Part shown: in pieces, positions 13,832-21,748 of the stretch
Layout: the number at the start of each line of letters is the position of its first letter
Position numbering within the stretch: the first letter of the stretch is position 1
NCBI GenBank assembly: GCA_910576845.1
Contig: CAJTJA010000038.1
Span: 1-22,363, forward strand
Length of the DNA: 22,363 nt
From: an uncultured Oscillibacter sp.
Lineage (GTDB): Bacteria; Bacillota; Clostridia; Oscillospirales; Oscillospiraceae
Direction: 5' to 3'
The notes under the pieces: generated by a model
Database searches by the model: none
What the model was told of the DNA's origin: nothing
The model's input: only the letters and a program-made list of their open reading frames with translations
Program-made: the position numbers and the translations under genes

Positions 13832-14938
13832 ATGAATCGGAAGAGAAGGCGGAAGTGGACATGGTACCTGATTCCGGGCCTTGTGTTTCAGTCCATATTG
13901 ATCGGGGGCGGCTACGGCACCGGCGCGGAAATTGCCCGGTATTTTGGAAGTCAAGGGTTGTTGGGCGGCCTGCTGGCACTGGGAGCGGCGGCAGCGGCTT
14001 GGGCGGTACTTTGCGCAGTTACCTTTGAGTTTGTCCGGGTTTTCCGCACCTACGACTATGGTTCCATGATGAGGAAATTGCTGGGCCCAGCCGGATTTCT
14101 TTATGATGTCTGTTTTTATGCCATGCTGCTTCTTGTCCTCGGAGTGGTTAACGCCACTGCTTCTGCGACAGTCTCCACCCTGACCGGCGCACCTGCCTGG
14201 GTGGGCACGGCGCTCCTTTCAGTAGGCGTTGTTCTTTTGGCTCTAAAAGGAACGGAAGCTATTGAAAAGGCCCTGTCCTTTTGGGCTTATGTGCTGTATG
14301 CTGTGTTTACTCTCTTCTTTGCCGCTGTCTTTTTTCGGTTTGGCGGCGTAATCACCGCAGAACTTTTCAGAGCCGAGATTGCTCCTGGCTGGCTGGCCAG
14401 CGGATTGCGCTACGCTTCTTATAATCTGCTCTGTGTCTCTATGGTTCTCTATACGCTTCGGGATGTTCAGACCCGGAAGGAAGCGGTTGTCTGCGGCTTG
14501 CTGGCCGGCGTGTTGGGGGCGGCGCCTGCGCTGCCGCTGCTGTTGGCCATGGGCTGTGATCTTCCGGCGGCGCTGGCTTGTGAAACGCCGGTAACGGCGA
14601 TCTTCGCTCAACTGGATATGCCCTGGCTTTATGCCCTTTTTGAAATCGTTCTTTTCGGCACGCTGATCGAGACGGCTGCGGGCTTCATCAAGGCTCTGGA
14701 GGACCGGCTGGAGCAGTCTCTCTTCCGGGGGCGGTCCTTTGAGCTGGCCCGTCCTCTGGTTACAGGAGCGGTAACTGCTCTTGGAATCTGCGTTTCCACC
14801 TTCGGCCTGACGAAGCTGATTATTAAGGGCTACGGCGCCATCTGCTGGGCAGCGCTGTTTCTTTTTGCTCTTCCTATGCTGACAGTGGGTGTTTTCAAGC
14901 TTTGTGCCCGTCCTCCGTCTCGCCGGGAGAGTTTTTGA
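13832..14938 (+). CDS. YkvI-like membrane protein (LeuT-fold-related)
   Basis: A 368-residue integral membrane protein with about ten hydrophobic segments. After a basic start (MNRKRRRKW) comes LIPGLVFQSILIGGGYGTGAEIARYF, matching the unwound first helix (GxGYGTG) of YkvI proteins and LeuT-fold transporters. Further segments include FVRVFRTYDY and a KALSFWAYVLYAVF helix. The ATG at 13832 follows GGCAGGAGG. The substrate is unknown; an ion or solute carrier is likely. It is divergent from the spore hydrolase, so shared control is possible but unproven. Ends about 200 bp before bactofilin. Confidence 0.82.
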   Translation: MNRKRRRKWTWYLIPGLVFQSILIGGGYGTGAEIARYFGSQGLLGGLLALGAAAAAWAVLCAVTFEFVRVFRTYDYGSMMRKLLGPAGFLYDVCFYAMLLLVLGVVNATASATVSTLTGAPAWVGTALLSVGVVLLALKGTEAIEKALSFWAYVLYAVFTLFFAAVFFRFGGVITAELFRAEIAPGWLASGLRYASYNLLCVSMVLYTLRDVQTRKEAVVCGLLAGVLGAAPALPLLLAMGCDLPAALACETPVTAIFAQLDMPWLYALFEIVLFGTLIETAAGFIKALEDRLEQSLFRGRSFELARPLVTGAVTALGICVSTFGLTKLIIKGYGAICWAALFLFALPMLTVGVFKLCARPPSRRESF

Positions 14939-15079
14939 GGAGAGGACCATACTGCTAAAGGTGATGAAAGCGGGCCAATATATCTTTTTGCGGCGGTTTT
15001 TTTAAAAGACCTGCTGTATCTCCTAAAATTTCCCTTCTTTTTTCTTCTGCCCGCGGTTGGATTTTGTGCCTTGAAAGCC

Positions 15080-15108
15080 TTGTAATTCGGACAGGTTTAT
15101 GGTATACT
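15080..15108 (+). promoter_or_regulatory. Sigma-A promoter of the bactofilin gene
   Basis: -35 TTGTAA (15080-15085) and -10 TATACT (15103-15108) are 17 bp apart, and TG precedes the -10 one base away (TGGTATACT). Confidence 0.72.
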
Positions 15109-15138
15109 AACTTCAATTTCGCAAACGAGGTGAATGAA

Positions 15139-15633
15139 ATGGCTTTTTTTGGAGGACAGCCTAAAGCTCAATCTGCGCCAGAGGTTCAGAACGACAATGA
15201 TCGGAGAGAGACAACCGATATTCCCGAGCTGCCCGAACCCCGCAGCAATACGGTAATTGCAAAGGACCTCATTGTTACCGGCAGGCTCAGCGGTGAAGGC
15301 GTGGTCCAGATTGAAGGCACCGTAGAAGGTGAGATCAACCTGAAGGGCTATGTCATTGTGACATCCACGGGCAGGGTGAAGGGGCCTGTGGAGGCGGATG
15401 TGATCCGTATTGCAGGACAGGTAGAGGGCAATTTGATCTCTCATGACCATGTTCAGCTTGAGAGAACCGGCACGGTCAATGGCGATGTGACCACGGTTTC
15501 CTTCGTCATTGAAAATGGCGGCCGCCTCAATGGCCGGACCACCATGGTTCCTGAGCAGGCGTCTACCCCCCGTGTAGACAGTGTGGAGCTGTCAAAATCC
15601 GGCAAACAGGAGCCTGAGGAGCCTGACGTCTGA
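15139..15633 (+). CDS. Bactofilin (polymer-forming cytoskeletal protein)
   Basis: A 164-residue protein with a central bactofilin beta-helix (about 40-140) made of short repeats: TVIAKDLIVTGRLSGEGVVQ, IEGTVEGEINLKGYVIV, GRVKGPVEADVIRIAGQVEG, and GTVNGDV. Disordered, polar tails lie on both sides, as is typical. Bactofilins form nucleotide-independent filaments that shape cells or position peptidoglycan enzymes. The ATG at 15139 follows GAGGTG. It is expressed alone from its own promoter and ended by the terminator at 15733. No membrane anchor is visible. Confidence 0.93.
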   Translation: MAFFGGQPKAQSAPEVQNDNDRRETTDIPELPEPRSNTVIAKDLIVTGRLSGEGVVQIEGTVEGEINLKGYVIVTSTGRVKGPVEADVIRIAGQVEGNLISHDHVQLERTGTVNGDVTTVSFVIENGGRLNGRTTMVPEQASTPRVDSVELSKSGKQEPEEPDV

Positions 15634-15732
15634 TACGGGCGCTGGCAAGGTTTGTACATCTCCTCACGCAGAGCAGGCAGCATGATGTCCGGTGTGTTTT
15701 GCCCCGTTTTCACCTGCCTGAGGTAAAAATGG

Positions 15733-15770
15733 AAGCCGCATGATACTTTGGTATCATGCGGCTTTTTCTT
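15733..15770. terminator. Strong rho-independent terminator, probably bidirectional
   Basis: AAGCCGCATGATAC (15733-15746) pairs perfectly with GTATCATGCGGCTT (15751-15764) around a TTTG loop, followed by TTT and CTTTT. On the minus strand the stem is followed by CCATTTTT. It ends bactofilin (+) and can also end the Bax-inhibitor-like gene (-). Confidence 0.93.
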
Positions 15771-15804
15771 TTGGAGATTTTAGTAGGTGATAGAGCGGTT
15801 TTAA

Positions 15805-16527
15805 TTATTTTTTGTTCTTTCCCAGAAAACGAAGGAGGTACAGGAACAAATTGATGAAATCCAGATACAGCTCCAGGGCAGAGTAAATAGAGGCCCGCTC
15901 CAGCATGGTCTGATCATACTGATAGGCATTGTACAGGGTGCGGATTTTTTGGGTGTCATAGGCGGTAAAGGCCAGGAAGATGGCGACACCGATGAGGCAG
16001 ACGACCCGGTCCACAGCTCCCAGGGGAAGGAAAAGAGACAGCAGCCCGCAGACAATGAGGAAAATCAGCCCGCCAACGAGAATGGGCCGGATGCGGCTGA
16101 GATCTGTTTTGGTGCGGTAGCCATAAAGAGCCATGGCGCCGAAATAAACGGCGGTCATAGCAAAAACCAGAATCAGGCTCAGCATACTGAAAATCAGGAA
16201 ATAGGCGGAAAATACCACACCGTTTATCGCCGCATAGACAAAAAACAGGGCTCTGGCAGTTCCCACGCGGAGCTTGTGAAGTCTGGCGGATAGAAACATG
16301 ACTACGCCCAGCTCCACCACCAGCAGAACAATGTGGAAATATGGAATGGCGAAAACATAGAGGATGGTTCCTGTGGCATAACCGAAGAACGCCACGGCAA
16401 AGGTGGTCAGCAATCCCAGAAACATCCAGAGAAAGGCTTTGGCAGTGTATATGCCGATGGGTTCTCTTGCTTGTGCATGTAAGCCGGGATCATGGTATTC
16501 ATTATATTCGACTCCGTTTAACTGCAT
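15805..16527 (-). CDS. Bax inhibitor-1 / YccA-family membrane protein
   Basis: A 240-residue protein with seven hydrophobic segments after a short cytoplasmic tail (HAQAREPIGIYTAKAF). It carries the family ending TAYDTQKIR and ALELYLDFINLFLYLLRF. Such proteins act as calcium leak channels or FtsH modulators. The start at 16527 follows AGGAGGAAT; an ATG further upstream at 16560 lies inside the -10 box, so it cannot be the start. The gene is monocistronic, with its own promoter and a terminator downstream. Confidence 0.93.
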   Translation of the reverse strand: MQLNGVEYNEYHDPGLHAQAREPIGIYTAKAFLWMFLGLLTTFAVAFFGYATGTILYVFAIPYFHIVLLVVELGVVMFLSARLHKLRVGTARALFFVYAAINGVVFSAYFLIFSMLSLILVFAMTAVYFGAMALYGYRTKTDLSRIRPILVGGLIFLIVCGLLSLFLPLGAVDRVVCLIGVAIFLAFTAYDTQKIRTLYNAYQYDQTMLERASIYSALELYLDFINLFLYLLRFLGKNKK

Positions 16528-16555
16528 GGTGTATTCCTCCTTTTTGGTTTTCTCC

Positions 16556-16584
16556 ATCATAGCACAGCGCCGCGCAATTGTCCA
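16556..16584 (-). promoter_or_regulatory. Sigma-A extended -10 promoter of the Bax-inhibitor-like gene
   Basis: On the minus strand, -35 TGGACA (16579-16584) and -10 TATGAT (16556-16561) are 17 bp apart, with TG one base before the -10. The start site (about 16549) sits 22 bases before the ATG at 16527. Confidence 0.75.
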
Positions 16585-16627
16585 GAGGACGCAGGGAGCA
16601 GGAACGTTTTACCGCGCGTCTTATAAT

Positions 16628-16765
16628 CGGCGGATATAGATGGGCCCGCTCTGCGGGCGATCTGCACAGAGATCGTTAGAGTCCATATTGGGGCTTTGTC
16701 CAGAGGCATGAAGGCACGGCATTTTTCAAACGGCCTCTGGTCCCCTGCCTGCCTAAAAGGGGAAC
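16628..16765. repeat. Cluster of three hairpins between the OppA-like gene and the Bax-inhibitor gene
   Basis: CCCGC-TCT-GCGGG, CGATCT-GCACAG-AGATCG, and a longer one with CCAGAGGC/GCCTCTGG arms around 25 bases follow each other in non-coding DNA. No T-tract marks a classic terminator. It could be the 3' UTR of the OppA-like mRNA or a small RNA. Confidence 0.4.
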
Positions 16766-16785
16766 TCTGTCCGGTCGGTTCCGTG

Positions 16786-18450
16786 TTATACCGGTCGGTT
16801 TACCACATTTGCGAAGCTGAACCAGCCTCTCGGGTCCCGGAAAGCGCCCGTAATCGTTTCACGAAGTTCCCAGGTGGTGCCCCTGGTGTAAAGCGGAGCG
16901 ATGGCATGGTTCATCAGCAGCAGGGCCTCTGCGTCATGGAGGCAGCCCATGCGTGCGGTGCCGTCGGCGGCGGCGGCAATGATTTTCATCAACGTATTAT
17001 AGGCACTGCTCTCGTAGTAGATTAGATTGTTGCGGTCCTCGCTGGTCCAGGACATCAAAAAACATTCTGCATCGTTGGCGGAGGCTGTGAGCTTCAGCCC
17101 TGCCAGGGAATATTCACCGGAGCGCAGAGCGGACATAAGCCCCCGCTCTGAAAGGCCTTTAGGCGCGACCTGGACTCCCAGGGCATCCCGCCATTGCTGG
17201 CAGAGAACCTGGGCTGCGAGGGTGTTGGTATCATCCTGCAAGTAGAGGAATTCCAGCTCTCCCAGATCTGCGCCGCTGTCATATCCGGCTTCTTCCAGGA
17301 GGAGACGGGCTTTCTGGCATCGTTCTTCATAGCTCTCTGGGTCATTGTCCAGCAGGGGGGCGCTCAGGGTCCGGAAATCTCCTTCCTCATTTTCCGGAAC
17401 GCCAGGCGGTACTACGCCTTCCGCCGGCAGAGCGGAAGGCCCTGCTGCCTGGGCCAGGGCGCTGCGGTCAATCGCAAGGCTCATGGCCTCCCGCAGCAAA
17501 GGATCAGCAAAGAATTCCGAGGCACAGTTGAACAGCGCGGCATAGGTGGCGAGTTCGGGCAGAGCGGTCTCCTCCGGGTCCGCCAGAAGTTCTGTGAGGT
17601 GTTGGTCCGGGAGGGGCCATACGGCGTCTACGGTTTTGCTCTCATAGAGCAGCCAGGCTTCCTCCGCCGAGCCCGCGAAATGGAAGGTAATGCTCTGAGG
17701 ACCGGGCTGGGCGGCGTAGTAACGGCTGTTGGCCTCCAGACGGAGAAGGCGGCCCTCCTCCTGTGCGGCAATGATATAGGGACCGTTTGTCACTAACTGA
17801 GTGGGGTCTCCTTCCCACCAGGATTTTTCACCAGAAGCGGTTTTTAATTTCTGTACCACGTCCTGCCGCAGAGGCATGGTGGCGGGGGAGGTGCAGACTT
17901 CCTCTAAAAACCAGTCGTAGTGTCCGTTCAGCACGACGACGAGCGTATTATCATTTTTTGCTGTCACCTGGAGCAAGCTCATATCCCCGGTGTCGCGGGC
18001 CTCCTGAAAGCCGCTGACTACAGACAGAAGGTCTGCGTATTGGGAGCCTCTGGCGGGGTCCGCAAGGCGCTGCCAGGCGTAAACGAAGTTGGAAGCGGTG
18101 ACAGGCTGCCCGTCGGACCAGCGGGCGCTGCGGAGGCGAAAGGTGTAGGTGACGGTCAGCGTGCCGTCCCGGGTTTCCTCTTCTTGATCTACGCTCTTGG
18201 CCATGCCTCCGATTACGCTGGTCTTGCCGGTGCTGTCTGCCGTTACACGCATGAGGTTTTCATAAAGGTGGGCCAGAACTGTCTGTTCTCCGGCCTCTTC
18301 GGCATAGATGGGATCTAAAGATTCCGGTGCGCTGCCTACACAGACGGCCAAGGCCATGCCGTCGTCATCCCTGGCGCAGCCGGAGAGCAGCGAGATACAC
18401 AGAACAGCCGGCAGCAGAAGAGCGGTCAGATGCTTGAGAAATTGTTTCAT
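16786..18450 (-). CDS. Oligopeptide ABC transporter substrate-binding lipoprotein (OppA-like, SBP_bac_5)
   Basis: A 554-residue secreted lipoprotein. The signal peptide ends in LLSGC with the lipidated Cys25. The mature part begins with the SBP_bac_5 pattern: SAPESLDPIYA, a later TYTFRLRSARWSDGQPVTASNFVYAWQRL, and a C-terminal SWTSEDRNNLIYYES segment. It binds peptides or related solutes outside the membrane and would pass them to an ABC permease. No permease or ATPase genes adjoin it, so it is an orphan receptor that must share components encoded elsewhere. GGAGG is 5 bases upstream of the ATG. It has its own promoter. Confidence 0.9.
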   Translation of the reverse strand: MKQFLKHLTALLLPAVLCISLLSGCARDDDGMALAVCVGSAPESLDPIYAEEAGEQTVLAHLYENLMRVTADSTGKTSVIGGMAKSVDQEEETRDGTLTVTYTFRLRSARWSDGQPVTASNFVYAWQRLADPARGSQYADLLSVVSGFQEARDTGDMSLLQVTAKNDNTLVVVLNGHYDWFLEEVCTSPATMPLRQDVVQKLKTASGEKSWWEGDPTQLVTNGPYIIAAQEEGRLLRLEANSRYYAAQPGPQSITFHFAGSAEEAWLLYESKTVDAVWPLPDQHLTELLADPEETALPELATYAALFNCASEFFADPLLREAMSLAIDRSALAQAAGPSALPAEGVVPPGVPENEEGDFRTLSAPLLDNDPESYEERCQKARLLLEEAGYDSGADLGELEFLYLQDDTNTLAAQVLCQQWRDALGVQVAPKGLSERGLMSALRSGEYSLAGLKLTASANDAECFLMSWTSEDRNNLIYYESSAYNTLMKIIAAAADGTARMGCLHDAEALLLMNHAIAPLYTRGTTWELRETITGAFRDPRGWFSFANVVNRPV

Positions 18451-18536
18451 AAGACCTCCAAAGATGGTCCGGGGTGCGGGCCGTCTCTTTTTTTAGTAAA
18501 GGCCAAAACGCCGCTGGGCGGATTTGGCAGGTACTT

Positions 18537-18572
18537 ATTATAAAGAATTTTGCCCGCCTTGTAAAGGCGGGC
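18537..18572 (-). promoter_or_regulatory. OppA-like gene promoter with a 21-bp palindrome over the -35
   Basis: On the minus strand, -35 TTTACA (18560-18565) and a perfect -10 TATAAT (18537-18542) have a 17-bp spacer. The -35 sits at the centre of a perfect 9-bp-arm palindrome, GCCCGCCTT/AAGGCGGGC (18552-18560 with 18564-18572, 3-bp centre). No T-tract follows on either strand, so it is a better operator candidate than a terminator. Confidence 0.75.
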
Positions 18573-18641
18573 AGAGCAAAAAAGTAACAAAAATGACATA
18601 AATTAAGGAATCGTTCAAAACTTAGGGGAATCTAATTGAAA

Positions 18642-18862
18642 CTAAGCCTTGCTTGAAAAATGGCAAAACGCCGTCTTGCGGCATCCTTTTCCGCCAGGAC
18701 TGTGTTGATTTGAAATAAATTTGTCAGGATTCCCGCATCCAATCGCTTTGACTGGCGATTGGACAGCCGTTGGCGGCTCTGCCGCCTTACGGATATCACA
18801 TGCCCTCTGGGTAAACAATCTGCCCCAATCCGCTATCCCGCCAATTTTCAAACAAGGCCTAG
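18642..18862. mobile_element. MITE-like element with 23-bp terminal inverted repeats
   Basis: The ends 18642-18664 and 18840-18862 are inverted repeats matching at 20 of 23 positions (outer CTA, then GCCTTG, TTGAAAA, TGGC shared). The 221-bp body has nested hairpins: CCAATCG/CGATTGG, and CCGT...GGCGGC-TCT-GCCGCC...ACGG. It encodes no transposase; the reading frames inside lack ribosome sites. TA occurs within both ends (18643-18644 and 18860-18861), compatible with a TA target duplication as made by IS630/Tc1-like elements. The right end supplies the TAG stop codon of the HAD gene. Without a second copy in the window, its repeat status in the genome is unproven. Confidence 0.55.
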
Positions 18863-19629
18863 AGAGTTTCCAACACCTCCGCCACAGTCCCGCAGCGGGT
18901 GGAAAAGCGCGCCCGGAGTTCCGGCGCGGCGCTTTCCATCAGGTAGGAGCGGCCCGCCCGTTCCAACATGGAAATATCGTTGTAGTTGTCACCAAAAGCC
19001 ATGGTATCCTCCAGACGGATGCCCAGGGCAGAGCAGAGGCAGGCGAGGCCGCTGCCTTTGTCCGCCAAGGTGAAATCCAGCCAGACGTCTCCTGCTACAG
19101 CGCAGCGGAAATGCCGCTCCCACTTGGGAAACAAAGCCATTTGAGCCTGCTTCAGTCTGGTGGGACAATAGGCGGATATTTTAATGATATCTTCCGGGAC
19201 ATGCTGCGGGGTGGGGACGACGGCGGTGCTGTTGCCCAGAAACCAGCGAATCTGGTCTTCTACACCAGGGCCCTTGGGACAGAGATAGCTGGTGTCGGCG
19301 CCGGAGATCAGCACCTCCGCCTCCGGCAGGGCAAGGATATCTCCGCACAGCTCCTCGGAGAGCCGGCGGTCCATGACAGTTTTGCTCAGGATGGGGCCTG
19401 GACTGCCGGGGCCGTAAACAACGGCTCCGTTTTCGCAGAGGAAGGGCACCTCGTCCGCCACCGGGGCAAAGAGCCGGCGAAGGCTGGTGTATTGTCTTCC
19501 GCTGGCGGGGCAGAAGAGAATACCCTGCCGTTTCAGGCGGTAAATGTGGTGGAAAATCTCCTGGGGAATGGCGGTGGCGCCGTTTTGGAGCAGGGTGCCG
19601 TCGATGTCACTGGCAATGAGACGGATCAT
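18859..19629 (-). CDS. HAD-superfamily hydrolase, Cof type
   Basis: A 256-residue phosphatase-like protein. Motif I is IASDIDGTLL near the N-terminus (Asp7, Asp9 nucleophile/acid), with GSGLACLCSALGI containing the motif III Lys region just before, and motif IV GDNYNDISML. A C2-type cap lies between. It probably dephosphorylates small sugar or cofactor phosphates; the substrate is unknown. The start at 19629 follows AGAAAGGA; the open frame extends upstream but through the promoter. The stop codon TAG coincides with the right end of the MITE-like element, so the element inserted at or next to the natural C-terminus. Confidence 0.9.
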   Translation of the reverse strand: MIRLIASDIDGTLLQNGATAIPQEIFHHIYRLKRQGILFCPASGRQYTSLRRLFAPVADEVPFLCENGAVVYGPGSPGPILSKTVMDRRLSEELCGDILALPEAEVLISGADTSYLCPKGPGVEDQIRWFLGNSTAVVPTPQHVPEDIIKISAYCPTRLKQAQMALFPKWERHFRCAVAGDVWLDFTLADKGSGLACLCSALGIRLEDTMAFGDNYNDISMLERAGRSYLMESAAPELRARFSTRCGTVAEVLETL

Positions 19630-19686
19630 ATATGTGAATTCCTTTCTGTTAAAAACGGAAATTTTTCGGAAAAACGAACAGAATTT

Positions 19687-19715
19687 AGTATAAAGCAGAA
19701 TGGCCGTCAAAGCAA
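19687..19715 (-). promoter_or_regulatory. Promoter of the HAD gene
   Basis: On the minus strand, -35 TTGCTT (19710-19715) and -10 TATACT (19687-19692) have a 17-bp spacer. The transcript would start about 50 bases before the ATG. Confidence 0.6.
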
Positions 19716-19837
19716 GCCCGGATTTGAACTTTTGGAAAGAACCAATCTGGAAGACGCCGTTGATGTTCCTTTTGAGAAACTTTTCACAATTTAAATTTGG
19801 CATACTTTAAAAAAGATTGACTAAATAATAACTTTTC

Positions 19838-19866
19838 TTGACTTTTCTGGATTGCTGGAACATAAT
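19838..19866 (+). promoter_or_regulatory. Promoter of the flavoprotein/HydA-like operon
   Basis: -35 TTGACT (19838-19843) and -10 CATAAT (19861-19866) have a 17-bp spacer. It lies in an A/T-rich stretch of the 280-bp gap between divergent genes. Confidence 0.65.
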
Positions 19867-19909
19867 AATATTTAGGAAGCCAAAAAAACTTTTAGAAAGA
19901 AGTGAAGTT

Positions 19910-21748
19910 ATGAGCAGACTGGAAGTGAAGACCCCCGGTCAGGCCCAGGCTGTGGTCGAGCAGCTGTACCGCAACATGGAGCGGCGGATCGCCGCCAGTC
20001 CTCCGGGTCTCTGCCCTGTGGATATGGCCCTGAATTTTCTGGATCTCTGCCGGGCCCAGACCTGCGGCAAGTGCGTGCCCTGCCGCATAGGGCTGACACA
20101 GCTCTCCAATATGATCCGTGAGGTGTTGGATGGGGAGCCGGATATCTCCATCATCAACCGGATTGAGAAAACCGCTCAGGTCATTGTGGACACAGCAGAC
20201 TGTGCCATCGGCACGGACGCCGCCAGTCTGGTCCTTATGGGACTCCGGGGCTTCCGGGACGACTATGAGGAGCACATCCTGCATCACAGGTGTCTTGGCA
20301 GCCTCAAGAACCCGGTGCCATGTGTGGCCCTGTGCCCTGCCGGAGTGGATATTCCAGGTTATATCGCCCTGATCAGCGAAGGCCGCTGCGAGGATGCCGT
20401 GCATCTTATCCGCAAGGACAATCCCTTTCCAACGGCCTGCGCTTATATCTGCGAGCACCCCTGCGAGGCCAGGTGCCGAAGGAACATGGTGGACGACGCG
20501 CTCAATATCCGGGGGCTCAAGCGCTACGCTGTGGACCATGCCGGGGACGTGCCCCAGCCCAAGCCCGCGAAAGCGACCGGAAAATCTGTCGCCATCATCG
20601 GCGGCGGTCCTGGCGGCCTGTCTGCGGCCTATTATCTGGCCCTTATGGGCCATAAGGTCACCGTTTACGAAAAGCAGAAGGCCCTGGGCGGCATGATGCG
20701 CTATGGCATTCCCAGTTACCGCTTTCCGCGGGAGAAACTGGACGCGGAGATCTCCTCCATTCTGTCCCTGGGGATTGAGGTACATACTGGGGTCAATGTG
20801 GGCGCCGACGTGTCCTTTGACGAATTGAAGCAGGAGTATGACTGTCTGTATCTCTCCATTGGAGCGCACACAGACAAGAAGACAGGTATTGAAGGGGAGG
20901 ACAGTGCCGGTGTGGTTTCCGCAGTGGAGCTGCTGCGGCATATCGGGGATAATGAAATGCCGGACTTCAGCGGACAAAAAGTGGTGGTCATCGGCGGCGG
21001 CAACGTCGCCATGGACGTGACCCGTTCTGCCATTCGTTTGGGAGCGGAGAAGGTGACCTGTGTCTACCGCCGCCGCCAGGAGGATATGACCGCCCAGGCC
21101 GAAGAGGTGGAGGGCGCGATTGCCGAGGGGGCGGAGGTGCTGACGCTTCAGGCGCCTCTCCGCATTGAGGCCGATGAAAACGGCCATGTGGCCGCCCTCT
21201 GGACGCAGCCTCAGATCATCGGCGAGATGGACAAGGCGGGCCGCCCCCGGCCGGGCACCGCTGATGCAGAACCCCTGCGGATTCCGGCGGATACAATTAT
21301 TGTCGCCATTGGTCAGGGGATCGAGATTCGAGGCTTGGAGCAGACGGGCATCCGGATTCAGCGGGGCGGAGCTCTGCTGGCGGATTCCAGCACTCAGCTG
21401 CCGGATATGGTGGGCGTCTTCGCCGGAGGCGACTGTGTGACAGGCCCTGCTACGGTGATCCGGGCCATCGCCGCGGGCAAGGCCGCTGCCGCCAATATTG
21501 ACGAATACTTGGGCTTTAACCATGAGATTGAGTCCGATGTCAAGGTTCCTACGCCCCGCTGTACGGACCTGCGGCCCCGGGGCCGGGTCAACGCCGGAGA
21601 ACGGGACGCCTGTGAGAGAAAGAGTGATTTCCAGTGCATTGAGTGCGGCATGACGGCTGAGGAGGCGGGGCAGGAGTCCTCCCGGTGCCTGCGGTGCGAC
21701 CACTTCGGCTATGGAATCTTCAAGGGAGGACGTGTGGAGAAATGGTAA
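19910..21748 (+). CDS. NuoF-tail/GltD-like NAD(P)-binding flavoprotein of a hydrogenase or transhydrogenase complex
   Basis: A 612-residue fusion. Residues about 40-125 match the C-terminal 4Fe-4S part of NuoF/HydB: C52, C55 and C58 in TCGKCVPCRIG, and C98 in ADCAIG; the FMN/NADH-binding part of NuoF is absent. Residues about 135-210 match the N-terminal Fe-S domain of glutamate synthase small subunit: C138, C142 (CPAGVDIPGY), C177, C181, C185, C189. Then come an FAD Rossmann motif GGGPGG (231-236) and an NAD(P) motif GGGNVAMDV (362-370). A last Cys-rich segment (CIECG...CLRCDH) lies near the C-terminus. It overlaps the HydA-like gene by 7 bp. The pair resembles the glutamate-synthase-linked (group A2) [FeFe]-hydrogenase or Sporomusa-type transhydrogenase arrangement. 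Confidence 0.85.
   Translation: MSRLEVKTPGQAQAVVEQLYRNMERRIAASPPGLCPVDMALNFLDLCRAQTCGKCVPCRIGLTQLSNMIREVLDGEPDISIINRIEKTAQVIVDTADCAIGTDAASLVLMGLRGFRDDYEEHILHHRCLGSLKNPVPCVALCPAGVDIPGYIALISEGRCEDAVHLIRKDNPFPTACAYICEHPCEARCRRNMVDDALNIRGLKRYAVDHAGDVPQPKPAKATGKSVAIIGGGPGGLSAAYYLALMGHKVTVYEKQKALGGMMRYGIPSYRFPREKLDAEISSILSLGIEVHTGVNVGADVSFDELKQEYDCLYLSIGAHTDKKTGIEGEDSAGVVSAVELLRHIGDNEMPDFSGQKVVVIGGGNVAMDVTRSAIRLGAEKVTCVYRRRQEDMTAQAEEVEGAIAEGAEVLTLQAPLRIEADENGHVAALWTQPQIIGEMDKAGRPRPGTADAEPLRIPADTIIVAIGQGIEIRGLEQTGIRIQRGGALLADSSTQLPDMVGVFAGGDCVTGPATVIRAIAAGKAAAANIDEYLGFNHEIESDVKVPTPRCTDLRPRGRVNAGERDACERKSDFQCIECGMTAEEAGQESSRCLRCDHFGYGIFKGGRVEKW

Noticed and set aside
14966..15007. 13-codon frame (MKAGQYIFLRRFF) after the YkvI-like gene
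   Set aside because: The purine-rich ribosome site is too close to the ATG and the peptide is too short to support without expression data.
18642..18851. 69-codon minus-strand frame inside the MITE-like element
   Set aside because: It coincides with the element and its hairpins and has no ribosome site.
18721..19794. 357-codon plus-strand frame opposite the HAD gene
   Set aside because: HAD motifs on the minus strand are complete, and the plus frame runs through the MITE-like element and the HAD promoter.
19892..21703. 603-codon minus-strand frame opposite the flavoprotein gene
   Set aside because: The plus strand has intact Fe-S, FAD and NAD(P) motifs; the antisense frame has none and is a codon-bias shadow.
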